Shown piece after piece: positions 13,245 to 21,463 of a DNA stretch of 21,500 bases. Below the pieces are notes generated by a model. It saw nothing but the letters and a program-made list of their open reading frames with translations. It was not told the origin of the DNA and did no database searches. Each line of letters starts with the position of its first letter. The stretch's first letter is position 1. Position numbers and translations under genes: made by a program. This DNA is from a virus, in IMG/VR virus record IMGVR_UViG_3300037558_000892, positions 1 through 21,500 of that record; one strand, written 5' to 3'.

Positions 13245-14029
13245 TGCTGTACGTATGCTTGGGGTGGTAGTCTGCCGACATATTCATCAAGGATCATTAG
13301 CTCCTCAGGTTTGATATCTTGTCCGTTTTGTTTCCAATAATTTTCTAATCCTGCTTGACTATCCTTATGGAAGATATCAATGTGCTCTTCATGGATGGCA
13401 GAACCCATGTCAAGTTTATAGTTAAAGATTGGGACAGCATATCCCTTGCCACTATCTAGGATCAAATCCTCAGATACTGCACGGGGTTTAATGTTCTGGT
13501 CAATCTTCCAGAAGTTACCGCGCTGGTGTAACTTTAGCACCTTTTCTGCGTGGTGTCTAGTAATAATATAACAAGCAGCAGAGAAATCGTTGATAAATCT
13601 CAGGTGTAGTTTGAGATGAATACCCTGAGGATTGATGATTGTAAACTGACAGGTATCAAAGTTGATCGGAAGTTTATTACGAACGTCAGTCCACTTAAAT
13701 GCCCAGTGCTTAGCAGTGTTTAAGTCTACATCATCTTCCATAATCATGACCTCATCAAGGTCAGTCTCATTCACAAAATACTTAATTGCTTCTAAGTGAG
13801 TTAGCACACATCCAATCTCACCAGGGTTCATGTTATCAGGAACTCTACCCTTCAGTCTGTCAGTAGCATCATCACTGCCATCAATACCAGTGATGCGATG
13901 ATGGTTCTCAATCTGCCAATAGGCAAGATGATCCTCCATATACCTACGGCGATCTGGATATCGATCCAGATTTAACCACAAGACAAGAGGAAAGTTCTTA
14001 AGCTTCGGTGCTGCTTTGTTCTTGTCCAT
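13241..14029 (-). CDS. GT25-family glycosyltransferase
   Basis: A 262-residue protein of the GT25 (LPS glycosyltransferase, PF01755) family, sugar transferases for lipopolysaccharide or collagen. Evidence: LWLNLDRYPDRRRYMED (17-33), HRITGIDGSDD (44-54), GEIGCVLTHLEAI (70-82), and the metal-binding acidic motif VMIMEDDVDL (94-103). The C-terminal part is charged and soluble. The start is uncertain: ATG 14029 overlaps the upstream gene by 32 bases, while ATG 14077 would overlap by 80. Neither has a Shine-Dalgarno. I prefer 14029 because the family begins just before LVLWLNLDR. ATGA coupling joins it to the downstream oxygenase. Confidence 0.85.
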   Translation of the reverse strand: MDKNKAAPKLKNFPLVLWLNLDRYPDRRRYMEDHLAYWQIENHHRITGIDGSDDATDRLKGRVPDNMNPGEIGCVLTHLEAIKYFVNETDLDEVMIMEDDVDLNTAKHWAFKWTDVRNKLPINFDTCQFTIINPQGIHLKLHLRFINDFSAACYIITRHHAEKVLKLHQRGNFWKIDQNIKPRAVSEDLILDSGKGYAVPIFNYKLDMGSAIHEEHIDIFHKDSQAGLENYWKQNGQDIKPEELMILDEYVGRLPPQAYVQQ

Positions 14030-14909
14030 TATCAATTGCTTGCTGTCTTCTAACTTTGGCGTACTCAACGTTGTCATAGTATTCAGAAAGTTTGCCTTTA
14101 GACATCGCTCTCAGTCTTTCCCAAAGAGATCTGTTCTCCTCAATATGTGGATTAGTAAACCAGGAGTTAGAGGTTCTAGTGTGCTCTAGGTGTAGGATGT
14201 CGCCATTATATCGGATGACATTAGACAAAGCATTAAATCTCATGTAACGCTCGTCATCCTCGTATCCATAGGAGACGAAGTTCTCATTCTCCATACCGAG
14301 GCGGATGTATTCTTCACGGTCAAAGAACTGACAGAATCCATACTTAGCATCCCACTTTCTACACTGACCTTCGAAGGCGTCGTAGTTAAAGTTTGAGTTG
14401 ATGAAGGCACTTACACTTTCATCTGTAGGAGTACATTGGATTTGATACTCACCAAACCCATAAGGATATACACACTTGACAGGTTCTGGTTTGGCACTAT
14501 CCTCAGGATAATATCCATTAAGAATATAATCAACTGCCTTAATATAACTCAGTTGAGGTAGAAGAATATCACTATCATAGTTTACAACTACTGGAGTATT
14601 GGCAGCGATTGCCATGTCATTAAGCAACCGAGTACGATGAAATGTATAATCTTCACTCTTCTCAAAGATATGATAGATCATAGACATCTCTTCTTCCAGA
14701 AGAGCTTGCTCTAGTTGTGGAACAACAGCACTCTTAAATATAGATTCTTGATCAAGTTCATAAACAATAATATTTGTTTTAAAGTTTCTACAAAGATATA
14801 TCAATGTAGTAATAATATTACGCATACGATCAGCAGACTCAACCCTCAAAGGGATCAAAAACGTTGCCTGCTCTAAACCGTAGCGTGTAATTTCTTTCTG
14901 CTCTAACAT
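13998..14909 (-). CDS. GT-A glycosyltransferase, GT7C-like
   Basis: A 303-residue GT-A fold glycosyltransferase. It has a Rossmann-like N-terminus (ATFLIPLRVESADRMRN, 15-31), the metal-binding DSD in VVVNYDSDILLPQ (107-119), and a C-terminal VSYGYEDDERYMRF (212-225) followed by ILHLEHTR. The last two blocks match the galactosyltransferase C-terminal pattern (G.GxEDxDxxxR; Glyco_transf_7C). Sugar and linkage cannot be told. ATG 14909 has GGAGG 8 bases upstream and shares its first base with the upstream stop (TGATG), so I reject the TTG five codons earlier. Confidence 0.82.
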   Translation of the reverse strand: MLEQKEITRYGLEQATFLIPLRVESADRMRNIITTLIYLCRNFKTNIIVYELDQESIFKSAVVPQLEQALLEEEMSMIYHIFEKSEDYTFHRTRLLNDMAIAANTPVVVNYDSDILLPQLSYIKAVDYILNGYYPEDSAKPEPVKCVYPYGFGEYQIQCTPTDESVSAFINSNFNYDAFEGQCRKWDAKYGFCQFFDREEYIRLGMENENFVSYGYEDDERYMRFNALSNVIRYNGDILHLEHTRTSNSWFTNPHIEENRSLWERLRAMSKGKLSEYYDNVEYAKVRRQQAIDNGQEQSSTEA

Positions 14910-15691
14910 CAAATTACCTCCCAATTACTACAATAAAGATCTGTTGTATCATGTGCTGAAGTATACCCTGTACCAAACCACTTACTAGGAGCGATGATTC
15001 TCTTGTCAGGGTTCTCGCTCAACCAAGATCCCCACCAGGAGAAAGAAGAGTTAGCAATGATGAAGTCACTACAGAGTGACATCATACAAAGGTCAGCAAG
15101 GTTGTCTCCGCCTTCGGAAACAAGGAAACGATCATTGTCGAATTGATCATTGCACCAAGCAGGATCGTCACTAAAAACAATAACATTCCGACTAGAATCA
15201 AATTTTTCCAACGCGGCGTCATAGTATTCCTTGGAACACGGTGGATGGTTATCAGAGTTCACCAAATAATCACCACGACGGACGTGTAGAGCAATAGGTT
15301 TCTCTACCGTTGCGACCATCTGTTTACAAGGATCTAGAATATTATTCTTAAACTGGAAGTCCTCACGGATCTCCTTCTCGATATGCTCAAAGTATTTGGT
15401 TGACTGTAGATAGGCGTATACATTATGTCCATCAGGCATGTTGTCAAATAGATTCTGATCAAATCTAAAACTTGCTTCCTGAACATAAGGTCCAGGGCAG
15501 GTAGCAATGTTAGTCAGACCTGTAAGTTTAAATGCCTCAAACAGTTGGTGGTCTGTCCACTCATCTACAAAATCACTAGCAGGGATACAAAACTCATATC
15601 CTTTATGTGCTGCGATGCCACGAAGTCCAGCGTACTGGAACATTTGGTTTCCCAAACGCCCATGTCTACCGAGGTGGTTAAATCCAATCAC
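14909..15691 (-). CDS. GT11 alpha-1,2-fucosyltransferase-like
   Basis: A 260-residue GT11-family protein. It has the nucleotide-binding N-terminus GRLGNQMFQYAG (11-22), the hallmark ALHVRRGDYL (134-143) whose HxRRGDY loop binds GDP-fucose, VIVFSDDPAWC (170-180), and DFIIANSSFSWWGSWLS (209-225). These are the conserved blocks of alpha-1,2-fucosyltransferases, usually acting on terminal galactose. Length is near family normal. Start is GTG 15691, overlapping the upstream stop as GTGA, with AAGGAG 9 bases upstream. Together with the GT10 gene this implies a fucose-bearing glycan and a supply of GDP-fucose from the host or other phage genes. Confidence 0.9.
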   Translation of the reverse strand: MIGFNHLGRHGRLGNQMFQYAGLRGIAAHKGYEFCIPASDFVDEWTDHQLFEAFKLTGLTNIATCPGPYVQEASFRFDQNLFDNMPDGHNVYAYLQSTKYFEHIEKEIREDFQFKNNILDPCKQMVATVEKPIALHVRRGDYLVNSDNHPPCSKEYYDAALEKFDSSRNVIVFSDDPAWCNDQFDNDRFLVSEGGDNLADLCMMSLCSDFIIANSSFSWWGSWLSENPDKRIIAPSKWFGTGYTSAHDTTDLYCSNWEVI

Positions 15692-16371
15692 GTATGCTTC
15701 TCCTTCAAATAATCAATTTCAGTAGGGATAAGATGCTCGTATGTTCTTTGAGTTTGGTTTTGGTGCTCTCTATTAGAGATGTGATAGTCAGTTAAAACTG
15801 CGGGATCACCGTGATATTTATAGAGTCTGTAATACATATCACAATCCATAAGCATCGTTAACTCCTCATCAAAGTATTCGTCGATGCCATTCCTCATTGC
15901 TAGGATAGAAGGAGAACTCAAAGTGTTTACACCTTCCAACAATCTGTCGTTATACTCAGGAATCTTTGGATTGTAATGCGTATGACCGTCGTCAAGGGTA
16001 TGAGCAAAACCAGTCACTGCCCAGTTTACTTCATCGGCAAACGCTTTGTCAAGTTCTTCTACCAAATTTTTTGTCAGGATAAAGTCATCCTGAAACATAA
16101 CCTTCAGTATTTCTCCGTCAGCATGACGTAACGCACAATTAGTATTGGCACTGATCTGCCCACGCTTGTCTTCATTCTTGACATAGTTGATTTCAAACTC
16201 GTTAGCATACTCTTTACAGGCTTCGAGAACAACATCGGTTTTACTGTGGTCGGAAATCCAAACATTAAAATCTTTGTTTGTTTGATTTGCTAGAGCATAA
16301 AAAATATCGAAGAGGTAGCGTTGTGCTTTCCCCTTCGATTCGTAAGTTGGTATACAGAAACTGACTCTCAT
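15688..16371 (-). CDS. GT2-family glycosyltransferase
   Basis: A 227-residue GT2 (GT-A fold) glycosyltransferase. The N-terminal MRVSFCIPTYESKGKA, ISDHSKTD (39-46), the nucleotide-site RGQISANTNCALRHADGEI (70-88), and KVMFQDDFIL (90-99) with QDD as the DxD-like metal site are typical. A second acidic patch, LMDCDMYYRLY, lies near residues 171-187. The acceptor is unknown. ATG 16371 shares its A with the upstream stop (TGATG). It is joined to the GT11 gene by GTGA, so the two enzymes are made together and may add consecutive sugars. Confidence 0.85.
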   Translation of the reverse strand: MRVSFCIPTYESKGKAQRYLFDIFYALANQTNKDFNVWISDHSKTDVVLEACKEYANEFEINYVKNEDKRGQISANTNCALRHADGEILKVMFQDDFILTKNLVEELDKAFADEVNWAVTGFAHTLDDGHTHYNPKIPEYNDRLLEGVNTLSSPSILAMRNGIDEYFDEELTMLMDCDMYYRLYKYHGDPAVLTDYHISNREHQNQTQRTYEHLIPTEIDYLKEKHT

Positions 16372-17180
16372 CACGTATGTAGAATAGCGTTTTCCTTGAT
16401 ATCGGCAAGGATAGTTTTGGTCAGACGAGGAACAACATCGTTCTCACTATGGAATTGCTTTGCCTTCTCATAGTTTTCTTCGATGACATCCTTCTTATCA
16501 TGATAGAAGTCTTCGTTTAGGTTGGTAAGAATTCTCTTTAGGTCCTTGACATCATCGAATGTAACGACTCCATCCATATTAAACCAATCACCAAGATTAG
16601 GACAACCGTAGTAGATAGGAATAGTTTTGCTTGCGAAGCAGTCGATAACTTTTTCGGTAAAATAATTTTTCTGCTGCGAGTTTTCTACTGCGATATGGAA
16701 CATCGCCGTGTCAAAGAAATCGTTCCGAGTCTCATGGAACGGTGGTGACATATGTTGATAGACAGTCAGACCATTAGCATCATCAATTGGAACTAGAAAG
16801 TCAAAGATTTCTAGTCGTAGTTTATGTCCAGGAGTTTGGATTTTACTGCTGGTTACAAACGTGATGGATGGTTTCTTATTAATCTTTAGATTCTCAAAGT
16901 CCAACCAAGATGCTCCCCATGGGAACAGTTCTGCGGTTGGATACTTGTCTAGAATAGACTGTGTGAATGTATAGATTCTATTAAAACTATGTGAGTTTGC
17001 TAGAGCACCTTCATTGATAGTTGGTGCTACAGCATATGGTTCTGCTAGGAACAGGATACGATAGTCTGCGTCTTGATCATAAGAAAGATTGTCAATGGAC
17101 ACACTGACTTTCTTATTACCAACTTCTAGTCCTTCGTCACCCCATGGATTCCACCACAGTTGGAACACTTTTGCTTTCAT
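16371..17180 (-). CDS. GT10 fucosyltransferase-like
   Basis: A 269-residue GT10 protein. The C-terminal GDP-fucose-binding motif is clear: FHIAVENSQQKNYFTEKVID (161-180) followed by CFASKTIPIYYGCPNLGDWF (181-200), matching the 'FENS...YFTEK..DA...G..P.Y.G' signature of alpha-1,3/1,4-fucosyltransferases. The N-terminal half (acceptor-binding domain) shows SITFVTSSK (105-113), also typical. The enzyme is soluble with no signal peptide. ATGA coupling links it to the DUF5672 gene upstream and TGATG to the GT2 gene downstream. GT10 enzymes often decorate O-antigen or Lewis-type glycans. Confidence 0.88.
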   Translation of the reverse strand: MKAKVFQLWWNPWGDEGLEVGNKKVSVSIDNLSYDQDADYRILFLAEPYAVAPTINEGALANSHSFNRIYTFTQSILDKYPTAELFPWGASWLDFENLKINKKPSITFVTSSKIQTPGHKLRLEIFDFLVPIDDANGLTVYQHMSPPFHETRNDFFDTAMFHIAVENSQQKNYFTEKVIDCFASKTIPIYYGCPNLGDWFNMDGVVTFDDVKDLKRILTNLNEDFYHDKKDVIEENYEKAKQFHSENDVVPRLTKTILADIKENAILHT

Positions 17181-17845
17181 CGTATTTCTTGAAAATGATA
17201 ATGGAAACCAAAGGTTTCTTTCTCGCTGTCCGGGAGTGTTGCCTCCCTGGCAAACTTACTAGCAACATTTACAGGAGCAAACTTACATCCGTTTGCCTCA
17301 AAAATATGTCTATTATGAACACAAATGTTGCCGTCCTCATTATATAGACCGGCATTCATATGCTTGTAGAAATTACCAACGTTGACCTCCCAAGGAATCT
17401 CTACATGAGCAGGTAGATCTAGTAACTTCTTACTTCTTAGCGAGAAACCCCCGTTGCCGACCCGCTGGTTCTTTCCCCAGGGATCCAGATAGGCGTTGGG
17501 ATCATCTCGCCATGGTGCTCCAATGTAGTCATAGTCCAACCAACTGCTGTCCCACAAATGAGGACGAATAACATAACCATCTGGGTGGATAAGGAGAAGG
17601 TGGGAAGTCTCACAGTGTTGTGCCAGATTGTAGATGCAGTAAAAGTTAAAGTCGTTAATAGACTGAATAGGATAAGTCTTCTCATAGGTAACTTGAGGAT
17701 CTAATCCCTCAGGGTTTCCATGACTACCAAGAAACTTAGCAGCACCCCACTCAATCTCTTCACAAGATTTATTGATCGCATATACAGCGTCAGGGATATC
17801 GATGTCTGCCAAGATAAGCAGTGTTACATCAGGAATCTTTAGCAC
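17177..17845 (-). CDS. DUF5672 glycosyltransferase-like
   Basis: A 222-residue protein of the DUF5672 type, found in bacterial and viral glycan loci and thought to be a GT-A-like glycosyltransferase. Landmarks are LLLIHPDGYVIRPHLWD (83-99), WLDYDYIGAPWRD (102-114), and RVGNGGFSLRSKKLLDLP (128-145), followed by EDGNICVHNRHIFEA near the C-terminus. HPDG supplies the DxD-like acidic motif. GTG 17845 is the start I can see; it overlaps the upstream gene by 17 bases and lacks a strong Shine-Dalgarno, so the exact start is somewhat uncertain. Confidence 0.8.
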   Translation of the reverse strand: MLKIPDVTLLILADIDIPDAVYAINKSCEEIEWGAAKFLGSHGNPEGLDPQVTYEKTYPIQSINDFNFYCIYNLAQHCETSHLLLIHPDGYVIRPHLWDSSWLDYDYIGAPWRDDPNAYLDPWGKNQRVGNGGFSLRSKKLLDLPAHVEIPWEVNVGNFYKHMNAGLYNEDGNICVHNRHIFEANGCKFAPVNVASKFAREATLPDSEKETFGFHYHFQEIR

Positions 17846-18749
17846 GTTTCACTGCTCGGTTGAATACAGAAAATAGATCAAGCAAATTCATATCAATGTT
17901 TTGTGCTTCATCAAATAGATGCTGATTGTTAGTCAACAATGTCTTGGTAACCTTAATAAAATCATCTACCCACAGAACAGGATAATCCTTATAAAGTTCC
18001 TGTAGATAGTCTGACTTCTTCATAATAGGAACACGCTTTAAGTATAGCACTTCCCAGTTACGATGGCAATCCACACCATTACCTTGTGGACAGATCATAA
18101 ACTTATGCTCTAGGATCTTCTGACAGTACACATCATAAGAAGCACGTTCGCCAACCGTAGCAAACTTTTTCTTGGAGAAGATGTCACGAATGTTACCACG
18201 CTCACTAAGATTGGTATGCTCAGCATGGTTGATGTAAAGAAGTTTCTTTGCTCTTACATCCTTTCCCATGAACGCCTTGAGTATTCCGATTCTGTTGTCA
18301 CTGGGATGTATGATTCTCTGTACCCCATACGGGAACGGGTGTAACTTGCCACCAAATCCGACAGCATTTGTTCCATAGATCGCAGCAACATTTTCAGGAA
18401 TTTTTTCATGAATATCATTTGTAATAGGTGTGTCTTCTAGGTTTGTGAAAATAATAAACTTAGTATTTGGAATAGATTTACAGAGTTTCAGTAAATCATT
18501 AGTCTCCATAAGACCATCAACCCATTTCTTATCATCTTCATTAGAAGTATAAACGTCGCGATTGTAAAGTCGAATATTGTCGATGAACAATGTCATCCAC
18601 TCTTTAGTTTCCGCTAGTTCTACAAAGTCTTCATTATCAGTAGACGCCTGTGACATGAAGGCACCAGGAACTCTACCAATACATCCAGATTGATCACCAA
18701 ATGAGTAGTCACATTTGTTAGATACTGCGACCCCTTCAATTACATTCAT
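17829..18749 (-). CDS. exostosin/RXYLT1-like glycosyltransferase
   Basis: A 306-residue protein whose C-terminal half resembles exostosin-type (GT47-like) and RXYLT1 glycosyltransferases: KLLYINHAEHTN (169-180), FMICPQGNGVDCHRNWEVLY (217-236) and PIMKKSDYLQELYKDYPVLW (241-260). The GNG.DCHR.WE.LYL segment is the recognised donor-binding core. The N-terminal 130 residues are not clearly alignable. Its C-terminus overlaps 17177-17845 by 17 bases. ATG 18749 overlaps the upstream TGA as ATGA with AGAGG nearby, so the start is firm. Sugar specificity is unknown; family relatives use xylose or glucuronate. Confidence 0.78.
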   Translation of the reverse strand: MNVIEGVAVSNKCDYSFGDQSGCIGRVPGAFMSQASTDNEDFVELAETKEWMTLFIDNIRLYNRDVYTSNEDDKKWVDGLMETNDLLKLCKSIPNTKFIIFTNLEDTPITNDIHEKIPENVAAIYGTNAVGFGGKLHPFPYGVQRIIHPSDNRIGILKAFMGKDVRAKKLLYINHAEHTNLSERGNIRDIFSKKKFATVGERASYDVYCQKILEHKFMICPQGNGVDCHRNWEVLYLKRVPIMKKSDYLQELYKDYPVLWVDDFIKVTKTLLTNNQHLFDEAQNIDMNLLDLFSVFNRAVKRAKDS

Positions 18750-19588
18750 CCTCTAATAAACCTCGCCAGTTTTTCTTGGTTGTTCACAATATATTCAGGA
18801 AACGATTCATCAATTGGAACCGTCTTTGGTTTGTATAGATAATCTCTTCCGTAAGGGTCCACACCCTTCGCTATACGGTCCTCCATGGTGTCTCTAAACT
18901 GCTGGAGGTTATTCTCTTGGTGTTCGTAAGCATCCATCTTAGAGCGGACCATATCAGCATCTCCGAAGAAGCTCCAATGCCAAGCAGCGTCGTCTACTTT
19001 CCATGCTTCCTTATGTGACTCACGTAAGAAGTCAATACTCATAGTCTTAAGTTTGCCCATCGTGGCAACCCTAGGACCCATCCATGCCTTCTCACAGAAG
19101 AGATTTAGATAGTAATAATAGACAGGACCACGGAGAACATAATGATTGTTAGGATCGAACCATTCTTTCAGAGATTTAATCACTTTAGGATTGGCAATCT
19201 CATCAGCATCACTACTGATAATGATATCATCATCTTTAGCGTCATCTAGGAATCCAAAAATAGCACTGTCTTTATGGAAGCAAGCACGTTGATAATGTAG
19301 GGGAAGTTTATGAATGCCATAGTCAACCATGTTTCTATGGTATGGCACTCCTTGCCAAAACTGCTCTAGGTTATCATAGTCGTCTACCGTGACATGATGA
19401 ATAATTTTATCTTCCCACTTAGCAAAACGTTCTTTGTTGTCAAGAAAGTAAAGTGGTTTTTCTTTACCAGTAAAGGTAACAGTTGCTTCATTGATAACAA
19501 AATAATCTACCACGTCACCAAGGATTTCCATCCTCAGTTCGAGTAGATCTAGTTCATTATAGAAAGTAAAGACATCAAATAATTTCAT
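18746..19588 (-). CDS. GT17-family glycosyltransferase
   Basis: A 280-residue protein like the GT17 family (beta-1,4-mannosyl-glycoprotein beta-1,4-GlcNAc transferase, MGAT3), common in eukaryotes and giant or marine viruses. Signatures: FDVFTFYNELDLLELRMEIL (4-23), DYFVINEATVTFTGKEKPLY (28-47), IIISSDADEI (122-131) as the metal-binding acidic motif, and AWMGPR further on. It is soluble, without the Golgi anchor of the eukaryotic forms. It overlaps the upstream oxygenase by 14 bases and is followed by the exostosin-like gene through ATGA. The natural acceptor in a cyanobacterium or on the phage particle is unknown. Confidence 0.85.
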   Translation of the reverse strand: MKLFDVFTFYNELDLLELRMEILGDVVDYFVINEATVTFTGKEKPLYFLDNKERFAKWEDKIIHHVTVDDYDNLEQFWQGVPYHRNMVDYGIHKLPLHYQRACFHKDSAIFGFLDDAKDDDIIISSDADEIANPKVIKSLKEWFDPNNHYVLRGPVYYYYLNLFCEKAWMGPRVATMGKLKTMSIDFLRESHKEAWKVDDAAWHWSFFGDADMVRSKMDAYEHQENNLQQFRDTMEDRIAKGVDPYGRDYLYKPKTVPIDESFPEYIVNNQEKLARFIRG

Positions 19589-20135
19589 AGTTAACGTTTA
19601 GTGTCATTCTAATGTTTTTAGATGGAGAAGAACTAGCGTGGAACTTTCGGTGCCCATTAAAGACAACTAATTTCCCACGTTCTACAGGTTCTCTGTGGAT
19701 TACTTCTTCACCATCAAAGAAGAACGTGTCTCCATCTGAGTCATTGATATAATACAGAGCAACTAAATGATCATGAGGTCTATCCACATGCTTATTATGT
19801 GGTACACCATATTGCTCTGGTCTAGGCCAATGAAATGTAATGTGTGCTCTTAACTTCTTAGCAGAACTAAATCCATATTTCTCTGGACTAACAGCACGAT
19901 CAAAATACTCCCAGGGGTATTGAGAAAATTCTTTACGATTAATTCTCCCATCATTATTAATTATTCCAAAAGAGAAGTATGGGTTGCTGGGCAATCCCTT
20001 CTCCTGTACAATACTATAATCAAGAGCACAGTCAGGAGCATAATACCAAGGAGATTGTAATGCTAATTTCTCAAGACGATCAACGATCTTGCTAGGTAGA
20101 TGGGTTGTATGTAAGAATAAATCGTCTTTGCTCAT
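19575..20135 (-). CDS. 2OG-Fe(II) oxygenase
   Basis: A 186-residue P4H-like 2-oxoglutarate/Fe(II) oxygenase. The iron triad is visible: H116-x-D118 in PHNKHVDRPHDHLVALYYIN (112-131) and H166 in NGHRKFHASS (160-169). R176 in NIRMTLNVNYEI (174-185) should bind 2-oxoglutarate. The first 110 residues are a variable substrate-recognition part. Soluble, with no export signal. It overlaps the upstream GT11-like gene by 44 bases and the downstream GT17 gene by 14, indicating tight co-expression with the glycan genes. It may hydroxylate a sugar-linked or protein target; substrate unknown. Confidence 0.85.
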   Translation of the reverse strand: MSKDDLFLHTTHLPSKIVDRLEKLALQSPWYYAPDCALDYSIVQEKGLPSNPYFSFGIINNDGRINRKEFSQYPWEYFDRAVSPEKYGFSSAKKLRAHITFHWPRPEQYGVPHNKHVDRPHDHLVALYYINDSDGDTFFFDGEEVIHREPVERGKLVVFNGHRKFHASSSPSKNIRMTLNVNYEII

Positions 20136-20880
20136 CAGAGTTCTCCCACTGACCTGGTTTTATATAGTCTTCCCCCATAGGCATGAGATGGACCTGTACA
20201 TCTGTGCCGTTAAGCATTTCATAGTTTAGATGTTCTGTCATATGAACATCAGTACAGTAGAAGTGTTTAACATTACTACTACACAACGTAGCAGCAACAC
20301 CAAACGTTCCAACTCCAGAGTTTGCCAGGTTTGTTGCTGCCATCAGAGTAGCAAAGTCTCTTTCTACTGTTGTAGACTGGACAGTCACCTTAGGATTCTT
20401 TCGCAACTCTTCTACTATCGGGTTATGTGAGTCTGGTTCTGTAACCACCAACGCTTTATTATACATCCCAATGAGTTGGTTGTAAAAATAAAGAGGATTA
20501 GGAGCATATTGAACAGGGTTAGAAGTCCCTTGGTCAAATACATCTCCACTACGAATATGAATGACAATAGTGTCATCACCAATAGGATCGACCTTCGGTA
20601 TCTGTAGATTCGGTTCCACATACGTCTGACAATAACGACGCATATTCTGATAAATGTATCCAGTTGGAATACTTGTCTCTTTGTACGGACCCTCCCAGTA
20701 GAACCACTTTGATGATAGTTCTCCAGTGCCTTGTCCAAACGTTGTCTGGTGCTTTTCGATAATCTCATGTTCTAAATCCTGTGTGAATGTGGATTTAAGA
20801 ATGTCCGCCGCCATACATGCTACAGCACACTGCTGGATATTGTTACCCAGTCTTCCATACCAATGCGAAACTCTAATCAT
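20092..20880 (-). CDS. GT11-like fucosyltransferase
   Basis: A 262-residue protein related to GT11 and similar fucosyltransferases. It shows YGRLGNNIQQCAVACMAA near the N-terminus (8-25) and the sugar-nucleotide loop TIVIHIRSGDVFDQG (104-118; HIRSGD in place of HVRRGDY). A third block around TLMAATNLANSGVGTFGVAA contains the usual 'NSGVGTF' loop. It is diverged from the GT11 protein at 14909-15691, so a different acceptor is likely. It overlaps the upstream FkbM-like gene by 8 bases and the downstream oxygenase gene by 44. Confidence 0.75.
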   Translation of the reverse strand: MIRVSHWYGRLGNNIQQCAVACMAADILKSTFTQDLEHEIIEKHQTTFGQGTGELSSKWFYWEGPYKETSIPTGYIYQNMRRYCQTYVEPNLQIPKVDPIGDDTIVIHIRSGDVFDQGTSNPVQYAPNPLYFYNQLIGMYNKALVVTEPDSHNPIVEELRKNPKVTVQSTTVERDFATLMAATNLANSGVGTFGVAATLCSSNVKHFYCTDVHMTEHLNYEMLNGTDVQVHLMPMGEDYIKPGQWENSDEQRRFILTYNPST

Positions 20881-21463
20881 TAATAAAAAGATCCCTTGCT
20901 TCTACTTGACTAGAAATAAAAGGACCCCAGACAGTCTCTGGAACGACCTCAGGGTCTATCCACCAGTCTTCATATGGATTACTACCATTACACACATCAC
21001 CTGCCACCAGTTGATATCCCAGATTCTTTAGGAACTCCCTAGACTCATCACGCCACTGACCACCATCCTTATAGATGTCAGTCTCAAAGGTAATGACAGA
21101 GAATCTATACTCATCATGAGGTAGATTCTTAAGTGCTGCTAAGGTGACAGCAGGTGGTTCACAGTCTACAGAAGCATAATCAATACGTTTTGTACGCCAC
21201 TTGACATCCTTAAATGCCTGCTTCCAGTCGAAGGTAGTAGCGTCTGCCGCGTAGCATGGTTGATTACGCTCTTTGTTAAAGAGGTTGACCATGTTACCAT
21301 CGATCTCAACAGAGATACCCTTCCAACCAAACGACGACTCTAATAAGACCGTGTTGTTTAGTTCAGAAGGGTGGTTAGCACCAATCTCAATATATTTTCC
21401 AGACCTCTTACCCCGAAGCATAGTAAGGGCAAAGAGATCTTGGTATGCTTGAGACCAGTTCAT
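20873..21463 (-). CDS. FkbM-like methyltransferase
   Basis: A 196-residue SAM-dependent methyltransferase of the FkbM type. The SAM-binding motif is YIEIGANHPSE (24-34); the acidic ribose-binding residue is in ISVEID (50-55); IDYASVDCEPPAVTLAALKN (94-113) and SVITFETD (122-129) are the usual following blocks. FkbM enzymes often methylate sugar hydroxyls, matching its place at the head of a glycosyltransferase block. I start it at ATG 21463, which overlaps a stop in the next frame as ATGA. The frame is also open through HEFPRSDEIS to the window edge, so the true start could lie outside the window. Confidence 0.8.
   Translation of the reverse strand: MNWSQAYQDLFALTMLRGKRSGKYIEIGANHPSELNNTVLLESSFGWKGISVEIDGNMVNLFNKERNQPCYAADATTFDWKQAFKDVKWRTKRIDYASVDCEPPAVTLAALKNLPHDEYRFSVITFETDIYKDGGQWRDESREFLKNLGYQLVAGDVCNGSNPYEDWWIDPEVVPETVWGPFISSQVEARDLFIND

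Noticed and set aside
15815-15822. TATAAATA on the minus strand within the GT2 gene
   Set aside because: It falls in the codons for Tyr-Lys-Tyr with no gap or gene start nearby; most likely chance.
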